64,000 nucleotides of DNA, taken from assembly GCA_001464795.1 (NCBI GenBank), contig LNEB01000015.1, positions 186,001 to 250,000 of the forward strand, given 5' to 3'. The notes under the pieces were generated by a model, which worked only from the letters and a program-made list of their open reading frames with translations, searched no databases and had not been told where the DNA came from. Origin of the DNA: Bdellovibrionales bacterium Ga0074139 (lineage in GTDB: Bacteria; Bdellovibrionota; Bdellovibrionia; Bdellovibrionales; Bdellovibrionaceae). The position numbers and the translations under genes are program-made. Shown piece by piece: positions 18,005-30,595 of the stretch (position 1 is its first letter; the number at the start of each line of letters is the position of its first letter).

Positions 18005-18804
18005 TTTCTGTAACCCTTAACACCGGGCTGATTCTTGGCTCTTTCTTGAATTCTCTTAATTCTTAGCTCCAAGTAATCTTGGGGTTGATAGACAGTTTTA
18101 ATACCCTCAAGAACCCCTAGAGCTTTTTTAAAGTCTCCATTTTCCTCGTACGACAACGACAAAACCAAATGGACGTTTTCAATTAATGACTTTTCTGGAA
18201 ACTTTTGAATAAGGCTTTGAAAAATTTTAGCCGCTTCTTGGAAGTTTTTTTGAGCAATTAATACGTTTCCATTTAAAAGCATGGCTTGGAACTGGGTTTC
18301 CTCATTGGATTTCATTTTCAATATTTCATTGATCTCACTGAGGGTCTGAAAATAATTTCCCAAATAATAGTAGCTTCTAGCCGTCATCAGTTTGTACTCG
18401 GCTCGGTCAGCCTCAAGTTTGCTTCCTGTTGCAAGCTTAGAGTATTCAACGGCAGATCGATCATAATCTTGCAAACTTTCGAAGTACAATGAGGCCAATT
18501 GCTTTTGAGCCTCTTGTCGATCGGCCTCGACAGAGCCGTGTTGAATTATTTTTTGATAGTAGCTAGCAGCGCGTTTGTAGTCTTTAATTTCAAGAACTGA
18601 AAGCCTTGCGCCTTCTTTCATCGCTTCAATGGAAATTTCGGAATCTGTGTCGCGAGCAATAACTTGATCAAATAGTTGGGCGGCTTTGCGAAAATTTCCA
18701 GAGACCACATTTTTTCTTCCCTCTTGAAAATCTCTTTCAAGAGGGCTTGAGCACCCAGCTAATATTAAACTTAATAATACAAATCGCTTAGTGAGTTTCT
18801 TCAC
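18001..18804 (-). CDS. TPR-repeat lipoprotein
   Basis: About 267 residues. The signal peptide [18 protein letters not shown] ends in a lipobox (LAGC), followed by roughly five to six tetratricopeptide-like helical pairs, such as [43 protein letters not shown] and [13 protein letters not shown]. It resembles BamD/YbgF-type envelope scaffolds but lacks features that would prove either. The GTG at 18804 gives the classic signal peptide and has GAGGA 8 bp upstream; an ATG at 18819 is the alternative. Both starts lie inside the end of gyrA, implying coupling to gyrA translation. Confidence 0.78.
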   Translation of the reverse strand: MKKLTKRFVLLSLILAGCSSPLERDFQEGRKNVVSGNFRKAAQLFDQVIARDTDSEISIEAMKEGARLSVLEIKDYKRAASYYQKIIQHGSVEADRQEAQKQLASLYFESLQDYDRSAVEYSKLATGSKLEADRAEYKLMTARSYYYLGNYFQTLSEINEILKMKSNEETQFQAMLLNGNVLIAQKNFQEAAKIFQSLIQKFPEKSLIENVHLVLSLSYEENGDFKKALGVLEGIKTVYQPQDYLELRIKRIQERAKNQPGVKGYRK

Positions 18805-21244
18805 CGGCGCGATCCTCATCTAAGATCACGGCAAGTCCTGTTACAAATTCTTGTTTTTCATCAAGATTTATAAGTCTTACACCTTGGGTATTTCGTCCTA
18901 ATACAGAAATATCTGAAATCTTCATTCGAATCACTTGCCCCTGATCCGTTGATAAAATGAGTTCTTGAGTGGCAGAAACTTTTTTAGTCCCCACAACCTG
19001 TCCTACTTTATCAGTGGTTTTTTGAGTGATAATTCCAGATCCACCACGGCTTTGAATTCTATATTCAGAAACTTCTGAACGTTTTCCGTAACCTTTAGTG
19101 GTCACCATTAAAATTGTATCTGCGGTGTTTTTCTCTAGAACTTCCATTGCCATAACGGCATCTTTTTCAGCCAGTGTAATGCCTTTTACGCCTCGGGCAC
19201 TTCGACCCATCGGGCGTACATCGTTTTCATTAAAACGAATCGACATACCTTCCCGAGTGGCTACGAATATATCACTTTGACCATCAGAGATTTTACAATC
19301 CACCACTCGGTCTTCAAGATCTGTTGTTAAAGCAATAATTCCGGCTTGCCTTGGGTTATTAAAGGAATCCAAAGAAGTTTTTTTAATTATTCCCTTTTCA
19401 GTCAGCATAACTACAAATTTACTTTCAGTGAATTCCTCGACTGGTAAAATCGAACAAACTTTTTCGCCATTAGTGAGTTGAACAACATTGGCTAAAGATT
19501 TTCCTTTTGACGTTCGTGTGCCAATAGGAAGCTTGTGAACTTTCACCCAATAAACTTTTCCTTTGTCGGTAAAAACAAGAAGCATCGTTTTCGTATTCGC
19601 GGTGAAGATATCAGTCACGTAATCCTCTTCACGGGTTTCCATACCTTTGGATCCCTTACCGCCACGCTTTTGTACTCGGTATTCATCGGTTGGAATCCGC
19701 TTGATATAGCCTGTGTTAGTGATGGTCACGACCATCTTTTCATCAGCGATGAGGTCTTCATCTTCAATATCTGTTAAATCACCAGTGATTTGAGTACGTC
19801 TTTCATCGCCGTATTTGTCCCGTATTTCAGTCAGCTCTGTGACAATAATTTTATAAATTTCTTGAACATCTGCTAACACGAATCTTAGCCATTCAATCTG
19901 TTTTGTAATTTCAGCCAACTCATCGATTAATTTCTGTCTTTCCAGACCCGTTAATCTTTGTAGGCGCATTTCTAAAATGGCCTGAGCTTGAACCTCAGAA
20001 AATTGGAAGTTGTCTTGTAATGCAATCTTTGCGCTGGCCGCTTCTTTCGAACCACGAATCGTCGCAATAACGGCATCAATATTATCCAGTGCTTTTTTAA
20101 GACCTTCTAAAATATGAGCACGTTCTTGAGCTTTTTTAAGATCAAAAATACAGCGCTTCGTTACAACATCACGCCGATGATCAATGAAAGCTTCTAACAT
20201 TTGCTTCAAATCAAAAGTGAAAGGCTGATTTTTAGCATCCAGAGCTAGCATGATAATACCAAAGCTCACTTGCATTTGTGTAAATTTATAAAGCCTATTT
20301 AAAATCACACTGGCATTTTCGCCGCGCTTACACTGAATTAGAATTCGCATACCTTCGCGCGAGGACTCGTCACGAATATCAGAAATACCTTCGATGGTTT
20401 TTTCGCGAACAAGATCGGCTATGCTTTCGATAAGTCTTGCTTTATTTACTTGATAAGGAATTTCAGTGACTATGATTTCTTCGTGGTCTTTTTTCTGCTC
20501 AATTTCAGCAACAGCTTTAAGAGAAATAACTCCGCGGCCTTTTTTATAAGCCTGTAGAATTCCTTCACGGCCTGCAATAATTCCACGAGTTGGAAAATCA
20601 GGTCCCTTAATAAAATGCATCAAATCATCCACTTGTGCAGTGGGATTTTTTATTAAATGAATACACCCATCAATCACTTCGGTGAGGTTATGGGGTGGAA
20701 TATTGGTTGCCATACCAACGGCAATACCCGCAGATCCGTTAACTAAAAGATTTGGAAATTTAGCCGGCAGAACAAGGGGAATTTCTAATGAGTCATCATA
20801 GTTGGGACCGAAGGGAATGGTTTCTTTTTCGATATCAGCCAATAGTTCTTCGGCCAAACGACTCATGCGGATTTCGGTGTACCTCATGGCAGCGGGTGAA
20901 TCTCCGTCGATGGAGCCGAAGTTTCCCTGTCCATCCTGAAGTGGATATCTTAGGGAAAAGTCTTGAGCCATGCGGACCATGGTATCATAAACGGCCGTAT
21001 CACCATGGGGATGATATTTACCGATCACATCACCCACAATACGAGCCGATTTTTTATAGGGCTTATCGTGGGTATTGCTCATTTCATTCTGAGCAAATAA
21101 AACTCGGCGATGCACTGGCTTTAAGCCATCTCGAACGTCAGGAAGTGCACGTCCTACGATCACACTCATGGAGTATTGAAGATATGCTTCACGCATTTCT
21201 TTGTTAATATCGACTGTTGAAACGCCTTTTTCAGTATTTGCCAT
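18788..21244 (-). CDS. gyrA: DNA gyrase subunit A
   Basis: 818-residue type II topoisomerase breakage-reunion subunit. Motifs are [16 protein letters not shown], the quinolone-pocket helix [11 protein letters not shown], and the active-site tyrosine in AAMRYTE. The C-terminal beta-pinwheel contains the GyrA-box variant QKRGGKG (canonical QRRGGKG), which identifies gyrase rather than topoisomerase IV. The pocket position equal to E. coli Ser83 is Thr here and the Asp87 equivalent is kept. It is 6 bp after gyrB, in the operon dnaN-recF-gyrB-gyrA, and its tail overlaps the TPR lipoprotein gene. Confidence 0.97.
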   Translation of the reverse strand: MANTEKGVSTVDINKEMREAYLQYSMSVIVGRALPDVRDGLKPVHRRVLFAQNEMSNTHDKPYKKSARIVGDVIGKYHPHGDTAVYDTMVRMAQDFSLRYPLQDGQGNFGSIDGDSPAAMRYTEIRMSRLAEELLADIEKETIPFGPNYDDSLEIPLVLPAKFPNLLVNGSAGIAVGMATNIPPHNLTEVIDGCIHLIKNPTAQVDDLMHFIKGPDFPTRGIIAGREGILQAYKKGRGVISLKAVAEIEQKKDHEEIIVTEIPYQVNKARLIESIADLVREKTIEGISDIRDESSREGMRILIQCKRGENASVILNRLYKFTQMQVSFGIIMLALDAKNQPFTFDLKQMLEAFIDHRRDVVTKRCIFDLKKAQERAHILEGLKKALDNIDAVIATIRGSKEAASAKIALQDNFQFSEVQAQAILEMRLQRLTGLERQKLIDELAEITKQIEWLRFVLADVQEIYKIIVTELTEIRDKYGDERRTQITGDLTDIEDEDLIADEKMVVTITNTGYIKRIPTDEYRVQKRGGKGSKGMETREEDYVTDIFTANTKTMLLVFTDKGKVYWVKVHKLPIGTRTSKGKSLANVVQLTNGEKVCSILPVEEFTESKFVVMLTEKGIIKKTSLDSFNNPRQAGIIALTTDLEDRVVDCKISDGQSDIFVATREGMSIRFNENDVRPMGRSARGVKGITLAEKDAVMAMEVLEKNTADTILMVTTKGYGKRSEVSEYRIQSRGGSGIITQKTTDKVGQVVGTKKVSATQELILSTDQGQVIRMKISDISVLGRNTQGVRLINLDEKQEFVTGLAVILDEDRAGEETH

Positions 21245-21250
21245 AATTAC

Positions 21251-24803
<3,553 letters not shown>

Positions 24804-24804
<1 letters not shown>

Positions 24805-25907
24805 TAAATTCTCATTGGCATAATAACACAAGTGTATTGTTGATCACCATGAGGTCTTAATAACCCTGGGGATAACTGATCATTGAGTTCAATATCAACA
24901 ATATCTTGTTTCATACTAACGAGTACATCAGTAATGTATCTTGCATTAAAACCAATTTTAATTTCTTGGCCCTTATAATCAATTTCCATTTCTTCTTTTG
25001 CATCACCCAGTTCTGGATTGCTTGAAGAGATTTCTACTTTTCCTTGAGAAAAAGAAAACTGAACAGCTTTTGATTTCTGATTAGCTAGCAGTGCCACTCG
25101 CTCTAAGGATTGTAAAAATGTTTGCCTTGGTAAGCTCATTTTTAATGGAAGTTTTGTAGGAATAAATTGTTGGTAATTGGGATATTTTCCCTCGATTAAG
25201 CGAATCATCAAAATTGTAGAATTGGCTTTCAAAATAAATTGTGAACCTTCAATGGCAATTTCAACATCGGATTGAAAAGATTCTAAAATCTTTTTTATTT
25301 CATGAAGACCTTTTCGAGGAATAATAACACCTTGTTGAATAGGTGAGTTGAGTTGTGAAATTTGTTTATTTATTAAACTCATTCGGTGCCCGTCGGTGGC
25401 GACCATTCGTAAACCCTCTTGGCTGATTTCAAAAAAGACGCCATTCAGGTGGTACCTAGTTTCATCACTGGATACACTAAAAATTGTTTTATCGATCATT
25501 TCTAAAAATGTAGCGGCACCAATTTTGTTAAAAGCTTGCGGGCTGTAGGTTGGAAAAACGGGATAATCGTCAGAGCTAACTCCAACGATTTTTGAGAGGT
25601 ATTTTCCTTGTTTGATTTGTAACCAATTGTTTTCTTTTTTTGTAAGGTTAATGGGGCCATCAGAGAGGCGTTTAATAATTTCAAATAAGTTTCTTGCACT
25701 GACTGCCACTTTTCCTGGTTGGTTTATTTTTGCTTCAACTTCGTCAGTCAAGCTGACTTCCAGGTCAGTTGCAAAAACTTTTAATCTTTTCAGATCAGCA
25801 TCAAGAAGGATGTTTACAAGCACTGGCATCGTGTTTCTTTTCTCCACGATGTTCTGAGTTTTACCGATCAAATTAAGCAGCTCTTTTTTCTCTATATCTA
25901 TATTCAT
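24804..25907 (-). CDS. dnaN: DNA polymerase III beta sliding clamp
   Basis: 367-residue ring-forming processivity clamp with three repeated clamp domains. Visible marks are VEKRNTMPVLVNILLDA near the N-terminus, the YHLNGVFFE and LRMVATDGHRMSL strands, and the terminal CVIMPMRI that forms part of the peptide-binding pocket. Cytoplasmic, dimeric in the replisome. A GAAGG ribosome-binding site lies about 10 bp upstream in the AT-rich tract that belongs to the putative origin. recF is translationally coupled downstream. Confidence 0.97.
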
Positions 25908-26092
25908 ATATATATCGCCTTCTTAGTAGGGGAGTGGAAAACCTATCAAATCCCATAACCCCGTGTAAATTCTAAATAACTCCTGTGGATAGTGGCTCTG
26001 TACATCTTTCCTGGGACCCGTCATTTTTTGGGGATAAACGATTTGCACAAAGTTATCTCTCACTTATCCCCACTTGTTTCCACAGAAGATAT
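25908..26092. other. Putative chromosomal replication origin (oriC), dnaN-dnaA spacer
   Basis: 185-bp spacer with several sites close to the DnaA box TTATCCACA. Minus strand: CTATCCACA at 25984-25992, TTATCCCCA at 26029-26037 and TTTTCCACT at 25933-25941. Plus strand: TTATCCCCA at 26064-26072 and GTTTCCACA at 26076-26084. Next to dnaN, and read on the minus strand, a GC cluster (CTCCCC) is followed by TACTAAGAA and an ATATATATAT tract, a layout reminiscent of a basal unwinding region. Flanking genes diverge around the dnaA locus. A second, poorer site, TTATCAACA (27568-27576), lies upstream of dnaA. Location is inferred from motif and context only. Confidence 0.6.
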
Positions 26093-27499
26093 TCACATCC
26101 CTGTGATATTGTGGATTCTAGTTTCTAACTCTTCAATATCCTTAAATAAATCCTGATCTTGTGATTGTAGATATTGGACTCGCTGCAAAGCATTCATAAC
26201 AGTCGTGTGATCTTTGCCGCCAAAAGCTTTTCCGATATCAACTAAAGATTTATCTAAGAATTTTTTTATTAAATACATGGCAATTTGTCGCGGCACCACA
26301 ATTGGCTTCGCTCGAGTGGCTGCTTTTAAGTCACAAGGCTTAACTTTAAAATGATCAGCCACCATTCTTTGAATCTCTTCTACACTTATAGAAGATTGGG
26401 TCTCGTGCTGCGCCAGTACCCTTTTAACGAGTTCATAATTGATTTCTAAACCCTGAAGTTCAGAAAACATTTTAATCTTTTTAAGGTTACCCTCGAGCTC
26501 ACGGATAGATCTTTTGGAAATTTTAGCGATATAAACAACAACATCCTCGGAAACGCGAAGACCTAATTTTTCAGCCTTGTATCTTAATATTGCGATACGA
26601 GTTTCTAAATCAGGCATTGTAATGTCTGCAATTAAACCGCGCTCTAGACGGGTTCTGTTTCTATCTTCAATATTTAGAATGTCTTTTGGCATTCGGTCGC
26701 TGGCAACAATGACCTGCTTTTTCAAATCTATAAAAGTATTAATGATATGAAAAAATTCATTTTGAGTGGCTTCACCCTTACCAATGTACTGAATATCATC
26801 AACTAATAAAATATCTGTATTATCCCGGTATTTGAGACGAAATTTATCCATGTGATGGTGTCTCATGGCGGTAATACATTCGTTCAAAAAACGCTCGAAT
26901 GAAATATAAGTAATTCTTAAATGTGGTGAGGTTTCCCTGATATGATTACCAGCCGCATGTAAAAGATGGGTTTTACCCATACCTACGGGTCCAAAAATAA
27001 AGAGGGGATTATAATCATCTGTGCCTGGATTACGGGCCACATTATAACAAGCAGCGTGGGCGAACTCAGAATTTTTACCGACCACAAATGTGGAAAAAGT
27101 CATTTCCTGATTTAATGGGTCCGATTGCGGTGATTTAGTTTCTTTATAAACATACTGGTTGGAAGGTTGACCATGTGAAGGCCTTGAAAAAGCTTCTTCA
27201 AAGGCTTGTGGACTTTCAGGAGGCAACGGCATGGCCTTACCGGTCACAATGAACTCCACCTCAAACGGTGTTTTATAAGTTTCAGAAATTTCTGAAATAA
27301 TTTTTTCCTGAAGGTTTTCAACTACATAGTACTGATGAAGAGGGTTAGGAACCCCTAAAATAAAACGTACTCTGTCTGATTTTTGTTGAGATTCAATGAA
27401 CTGGATAGGATCTAACCAAGTCGAAAGAGACTTATTACTAAGGTTTCGACCTTTCATTTGGGTTTTTATCTGATCCCAAAAGTTATGACTCACTTCCAC
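26093..27499 (-). CDS. dnaA: Chromosomal replication initiator DnaA
   Basis: About 468 residues. Domain I has NFWDQIKTQMK...STWLDPIQF; domain II is a Pro/Ser/Gln-rich linker. The domain III AAA+ core has Walker A GPVGMGKTHLLHA, Walker B ILLVDDIQ and sensor ASDRMPKDI; domain IV ends with the DnaA-box-reading KDHTTVMNALQRV helix. The GTG at 27499 is preferred: GGGGGC lies about 6 bp upstream and domain I then starts at the usual place. Longer in-frame starts (27550 ATG, 27574 TTG) lack ribosome-binding sites. It binds the DnaA boxes in the adjacent spacer. Confidence 0.96.
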   Translation of the reverse strand: MEVSHNFWDQIKTQMKGRNLSNKSLSTWLDPIQFIESQQKSDRVRFILGVPNPLHQYYVVENLQEKIISEISETYKTPFEVEFIVTGKAMPLPPESPQAFEEAFSRPSHGQPSNQYVYKETKSPQSDPLNQEMTFSTFVVGKNSEFAHAACYNVARNPGTDDYNPLFIFGPVGMGKTHLLHAAGNHIRETSPHLRITYISFERFLNECITAMRHHHMDKFRLKYRDNTDILLVDDIQYIGKGEATQNEFFHIINTFIDLKKQVIVASDRMPKDILNIEDRNRTRLERGLIADITMPDLETRIAILRYKAEKLGLRVSEDVVVYIAKISKRSIRELEGNLKKIKMFSELQGLEINYELVKRVLAQHETQSSISVEEIQRMVADHFKVKPCDLKAATRAKPIVVPRQIAMYLIKKFLDKSLVDIGKAFGGKDHTTVMNALQRVQYLQSQDQDLFKDIEELETRIHNITGM

Positions 27500-27703
27500 G
27501 TGTTGCCCCCGCTCGTGAAATAAACGACTGATTTCGAGTTGGCAGGTCATAACAAGGGGGTTGGTGGTTATCAACAGTTGACCATCATGCCGCGATGTGC
27601 TTTATTCCGACCCCACACATCTAGTCATTTCTCAATTATCGCGATGTATATATAGGGAAACGTTAGATTAAATATTGATATGCGTTAAACCCGAGGTGAG
27701 CAC
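27500..27703. promoter_or_regulatory. Divergent dnaA-rpmH intergenic region
   Basis: 204 bp between the divergent dnaA and rpmH starts must hold both promoters. A DnaA-box-like TTATCAACA (27568-27576) could mediate dnaA autoregulation. Toward rpmH there is a TATATATA tract near 27646-27653, a plausible -10 region, but the matching -35 (TAGTCA) is weak. GAGGTGAG before rpmH is its ribosome-binding site. Confidence 0.4.
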
Positions 27704-27853
27704 ATGAAAAGAACTTATCAGCCCAGCAAGCGTCGTAGAAAAAACAAACACGGTTTTCGCGCCAGAAACAGTACAAAAAATGGCAAGAAAGTTCTAAAGA
27801 AAAGAAGAGCAAAAGGCCGTAAGTCAATTGCGATCAAAAAAGGTGGAAAGTAA
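27704..27853 (+). CDS. rpmH: Large ribosomal subunit protein bL34
   Basis: 49-residue very basic protein with the invariant bL34 opening [20 protein letters not shown] and the [13 protein letters not shown] tail. GAGGTG lies about 7 bp before the ATG. It is slightly longer at the C-terminus (SIAIKKGGK) than the 46-residue E. coli protein. The 3' end overlaps the start of rnpA, in the universal rpmH-rnpA-yidD-yidC order next to dnaA. Confidence 0.96.
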   Translation: MKRTYQPSKRRRKNKHGFRARNSTKNGKKVLKKRRAKGRKSIAIKKGGK

Positions 27854-28208
27854 CTTTCAACTTCAAAAGTTGAAAAAGAACTCTGACTTCCTCGACCTGC
27901 GTTTAAAGGGTCGAAAAGTCAGAGCTTCTGATTGGTTGCAAATACAGTTTTTACAGTCTAATCAGAGTTCCTTGTCTGTGGGTGTAACAACAGGTCGCAA
28001 AGTCGGTCCTGCCGTTATCCGAAATAGACTTAAGCGGTGGTGTCGTGAGTATTTTTTAACCAGAAAAAACACAATTTCGTTTTTAACTGGAAACATCAAT
28101 CTCGTATTCCGACCCCACAAGAAAGAGAATTTTTATAAAGACCTTGAACATGAATTATTGGATTCAATTCTTGATAAAACTTTTAGCACCTTTAGAAAGA
28201 ATCCTTAA
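27843..28208 (+). CDS. rnpA: Ribonuclease P protein component
   Basis: About 121 residues; cofactor of the RNase P ribozyme in tRNA 5' maturation. The signature [10 protein letters not shown] (RNR motif) and the preceding [13 protein letters not shown] are clear, as is the terminal LVFRPHKK strand. The start is uncertain: GTG at 27843 (11 bp inside rpmH) or TTG at 27828. Both overlap rpmH, so rnpA is probably translated by coupling. The 3' end overlaps yidD by about 60 bp. Confidence 0.93.
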   Translation: MESNFQLQKLKKNSDFLDLRLKGRKVRASDWLQIQFLQSNQSSLSVGVTTGRKVGPAVIRNRLKRWCREYFLTRKNTISFLTGNINLVFRPHKKENFYKDLEHELLDSILDKTFSTFRKNP

Positions 28209-28440
28209 AACATCACTTTTGTTTTTAGTGGCCCTCTATCGCACAGTGGGATCACAGCATTTAGGTGGACAATGCCGGTTTCATCCCTCTTGCTCACAAT
28301 ATGCAGTGGATTGTTTAAAGACTCACTCAGTTCTTAATTCCTTAAAATTAATCACTTTAAGAATTCTTAAGTGTCATCCCTTTGGATCATCAGGATGGGA
28401 TCCTGCTCCTCCAGCATCGAAAGGCCACTCAAAATGTTAG
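28150..28440 (+). CDS. yidD: Membrane protein insertion efficiency factor YidD
   Basis: 96-residue YidD with the family core LYRTVGSQHLGGQCRFHPSCSQYA and the later HPFGSSGWDPAPP. An N-terminal amphipathic or hydrophobic helix would place it at the membrane. ATG at 28150 is used; a TTG two codons earlier is possible. It overlaps rnpA (in another frame) by 59 bp and yidC by 7 bp, a compact arrangement typical of this locus. It aids YidC-dependent insertion. Confidence 0.92.
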   Translation: MNYWIQFLIKLLAPLERILKTSLLFLVALYRTVGSQHLGGQCRFHPSCSQYAVDCLKTHSVLNSLKLITLRILKCHPFGSSGWDPAPPASKGHSKC

Positions 28441-30038
28441 AACCACAACAGCCCAAACTATTTGATTCTAAAACAGTCATTGCGATCATTATTATCGGAC
28501 TTTTTTACGTTGCTTGGCAAAACTACCTCAATAAAAAATATCCTAATATGAAATCAGCTCCTGCAGCGGCGGCACCAGTAGATAGCCAACAGACAGGAAA
28601 ATCGACAGCTGAAACTATTAATAAAGCAGAGCCAAAAGAAGCCGCTACAGCAACTGATTCGGGTTCTGAAGTGAAGCTGATTACTAAGCCTGCTCAGGTC
28701 TATAGTTACGAAGATGACAAGGTCAGTTTTCAGATCAGCTCTAACGGAATGTCGGTAGGCCGCTTCGAACTTAAAAAATACACAGACCGTAAAGATAAAC
28801 TAATAACGCTCACGCCAGCCGAGCCAGGTCTTTTTGAAATGTCTTGGGGTAACCCCAAGCAACCACTATCTTTCGATGTTAAAGTGCTAGAAAAGGGTGT
28901 CTTTGTTGGAACAACTTCCATAGGCCAGTTACAAATCGAAAGAAAGCTGACTTACCTGCCAGAAAGCTATTCTTTTCTTCAGGAAATAAACTTAAAAAAC
29001 CCAGGTCAAGTCACAGGTCAATTCAATCTGACCAGCCAAGACAAAATCCTTATTCCAGAATCTTCATCATGGCTTTTTCCATCCTATGAACATCAGGATT
29101 TTTTAACTTTCGTAGGTGAAAAAAAAGAATTGATCAATACCTCTCACGCCAGTGAAAGTTTTGAGAAAAAAATTAAAGCCATTAATTTATACTCACTAGG
29201 AAGCCAGTATTTTACTGTGGGTTTCTTAGATGAAAGTGAAATCTTGGCAGATCTGACGTTAATTTCTGATTTTAATTCGAAATCAATCACTCATGCGCTT
29301 ACCTACCAAATCCCGCAGTTGGCCGAATTTCAATTTAAGAATAAAATGTTCGTAGGTCCTAAATCTTCAGAAAGTCTATTGGCAGCTCATGAAAAATTTG
29401 TCGAGCTCATGGACTATGGCATGCTGGCGTTTATTTCTAAGCCAATGCTAGCAAGTATGAAGTGGTTTTATTCTCTAATTGGAAACTGGGGTTTTGCGAT
29501 CGTGTTCTTAACACTTTTAGTTAGGGCCGTTGTTTTGCCATTCAATTTAATGTCATACAGATCAATGAAAGGGATGCAAAAAATCCAACCTTTATTAACA
29601 GATCTTCGAGCAAAGTATAAAGACGATGCGGTGACTTTAAATAAAGAGATGATGGCCATTATGAAAAATAATAATGCCAATCCCCTTGCAGGCTGCCTTC
29701 CTATCTTGTTGCAAATCCCCATCTTTTTCGCTCTTTACCGTGTCATTGGATCCAGCGTAGAGCTTTATCAAGCTCCTTTTGGCCTTTGGATTCACGATCT
29801 TAGCCTTCATGATAAGTTTTATGTTTTGCCAATTTTGATGGGTATTACCATGTATATTCAACAAAAACTGACACCAACAACCATGGATCCTATGCAGGCT
29901 AAAATTTTAACTTGGATGCCTGTGATCTTCAGTCTATTTATGCTTAACTTACCAGCGGGTCTCACTCTTTATATGGTCGTCAGCGCAGTATTTGGAATCG
30001 TCCAGCAAAAAACGTTCATGACAATGATGAAAAATTAG
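28434..30038 (+). CDS. yidC: Membrane protein insertase YidC
   Basis: 534-residue gram-negative-type YidC. One N-terminal transmembrane helix (TVIAIIIIGLFYVAWQ) is followed by an A/P/S-rich linker, the large periplasmic beta-sandwich P1 domain (about 90-310), and the conserved five-helix C-terminal core with NWGFAIVFLTLLVRAVVLPF, GCLPILLQIPIFFALYRV and FSLFMLNLPAGLTLYMVV. The hydrophilic-groove arginine is present in LLVRAVVLPF. The frame runs back to 28371, but the ATG at 28434 gives the family N-terminus MLEPQQPKLFD. Confidence 0.97.
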   Translation: MLEPQQPKLFDSKTVIAIIIIGLFYVAWQNYLNKKYPNMKSAPAAAAPVDSQQTGKSTAETINKAEPKEAATATDSGSEVKLITKPAQVYSYEDDKVSFQISSNGMSVGRFELKKYTDRKDKLITLTPAEPGLFEMSWGNPKQPLSFDVKVLEKGVFVGTTSIGQLQIERKLTYLPESYSFLQEINLKNPGQVTGQFNLTSQDKILIPESSSWLFPSYEHQDFLTFVGEKKELINTSHASESFEKKIKAINLYSLGSQYFTVGFLDESEILADLTLISDFNSKSITHALTYQIPQLAEFQFKNKMFVGPKSSESLLAAHEKFVELMDYGMLAFISKPMLASMKWFYSLIGNWGFAIVFLTLLVRAVVLPFNLMSYRSMKGMQKIQPLLTDLRAKYKDDAVTLNKEMMAIMKNNNANPLAGCLPILLQIPIFFALYRVIGSSVELYQAPFGLWIHDLSLHDKFYVLPILMGITMYIQQKLTPTTMDPMQAKILTWMPVIFSLFMLNLPAGLTLYMVVSAVFGIVQQKTFMTMMKN

Positions 30039-30046
30039 GAGGAATA

Positions 30047-30592
30047 ATGGCTGGTTTTTTTAGTAAATTATTTGGTGGAAAAAAAGAAGCAAGCGGCGTT
30101 GAGTCTTTAGTCGAACAAACTCTTTCGGGTCTAATTGAAAAAGGCGGCTTTGAGCTTGATTACGATCTAAAGTTTACAAACGATAAAGACGGAGCATCAC
30201 TGACGATTGAGTTTTCAGGTCCCGATGAAGAATTGATGAAAGATAAAAAGGGTATGCTTTTAGACTCTTTTCAGCTGATCATTAAGCGCGTGATGCAGCA
30301 TAACTTCCCTGATGATAAAACCGCTGTATTTGTCGATGCTGGCGGATTTCGTCAAGAAACTGAACAGGCTTTAATCGAAAAAGCAGAGGAACTCAAGCAG
30401 GTCGCACTCGAACAGGGCCGCTCTGTTTACTACAGAGCACTTCCACCTAAAGAAAGAAAAATTGTTCATCAGTACTTAGCTGAAGATCCAAGAATTAAAA
30501 GTCGCTCTCTTGGCGACGGTTTATTTAAAAAAATTAAGATTTATCCAGTTAAAGGCCAAGATTCTAAAACAGAGTCTGCGGCTCAAGAGTAA
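30047..30592 (+). CDS. jag: Jag/KhpB-like RNA-binding protein (KH-like plus R3H)
   Basis: 181 residues. The middle region (about 35-100) fits the Jag KH-II-like fold. The C-terminal R3H-type domain (about 105-160) has ALPPKERKIVHQYLAEDPRIKSRS, matching the R3H helix with its conserved PxERRxVH pattern. The N-terminal Jag-N region is reduced to about 20 residues (FFSKLFGGKKEAS). A very strong TTAGGAGGAATA leader precedes the ATG. The position between yidC and mnmE is canonical. It is an RNA-binding regulator in firmicutes; its role here is unknown. Confidence 0.87.
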   Translation: MAGFFSKLFGGKKEASGVESLVEQTLSGLIEKGGFELDYDLKFTNDKDGASLTIEFSGPDEELMKDKKGMLLDSFQLIIKRVMQHNFPDDKTAVFVDAGGFRQETEQALIEKAEELKQVALEQGRSVYYRALPPKERKIVHQYLAEDPRIKSRSLGDGLFKKIKIYPVKGQDSKTESAAQE

Positions 30593-30595
30593 GTT

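Noticed and set aside
20788-21207. 139-codon plus-strand frame antisense to gyrA
   Set aside because: It lies wholly inside a conserved, well-matched gyrA reading frame and its Ser/His/Arg-rich translation resembles no protein; it is a shadow frame.
27491-27502. parS-like CTTCCACGTGTT in the 5' end of dnaA
   Set aside because: Only the central part matches and the palindrome fails on one side; the two perfect copies near parA are far better.
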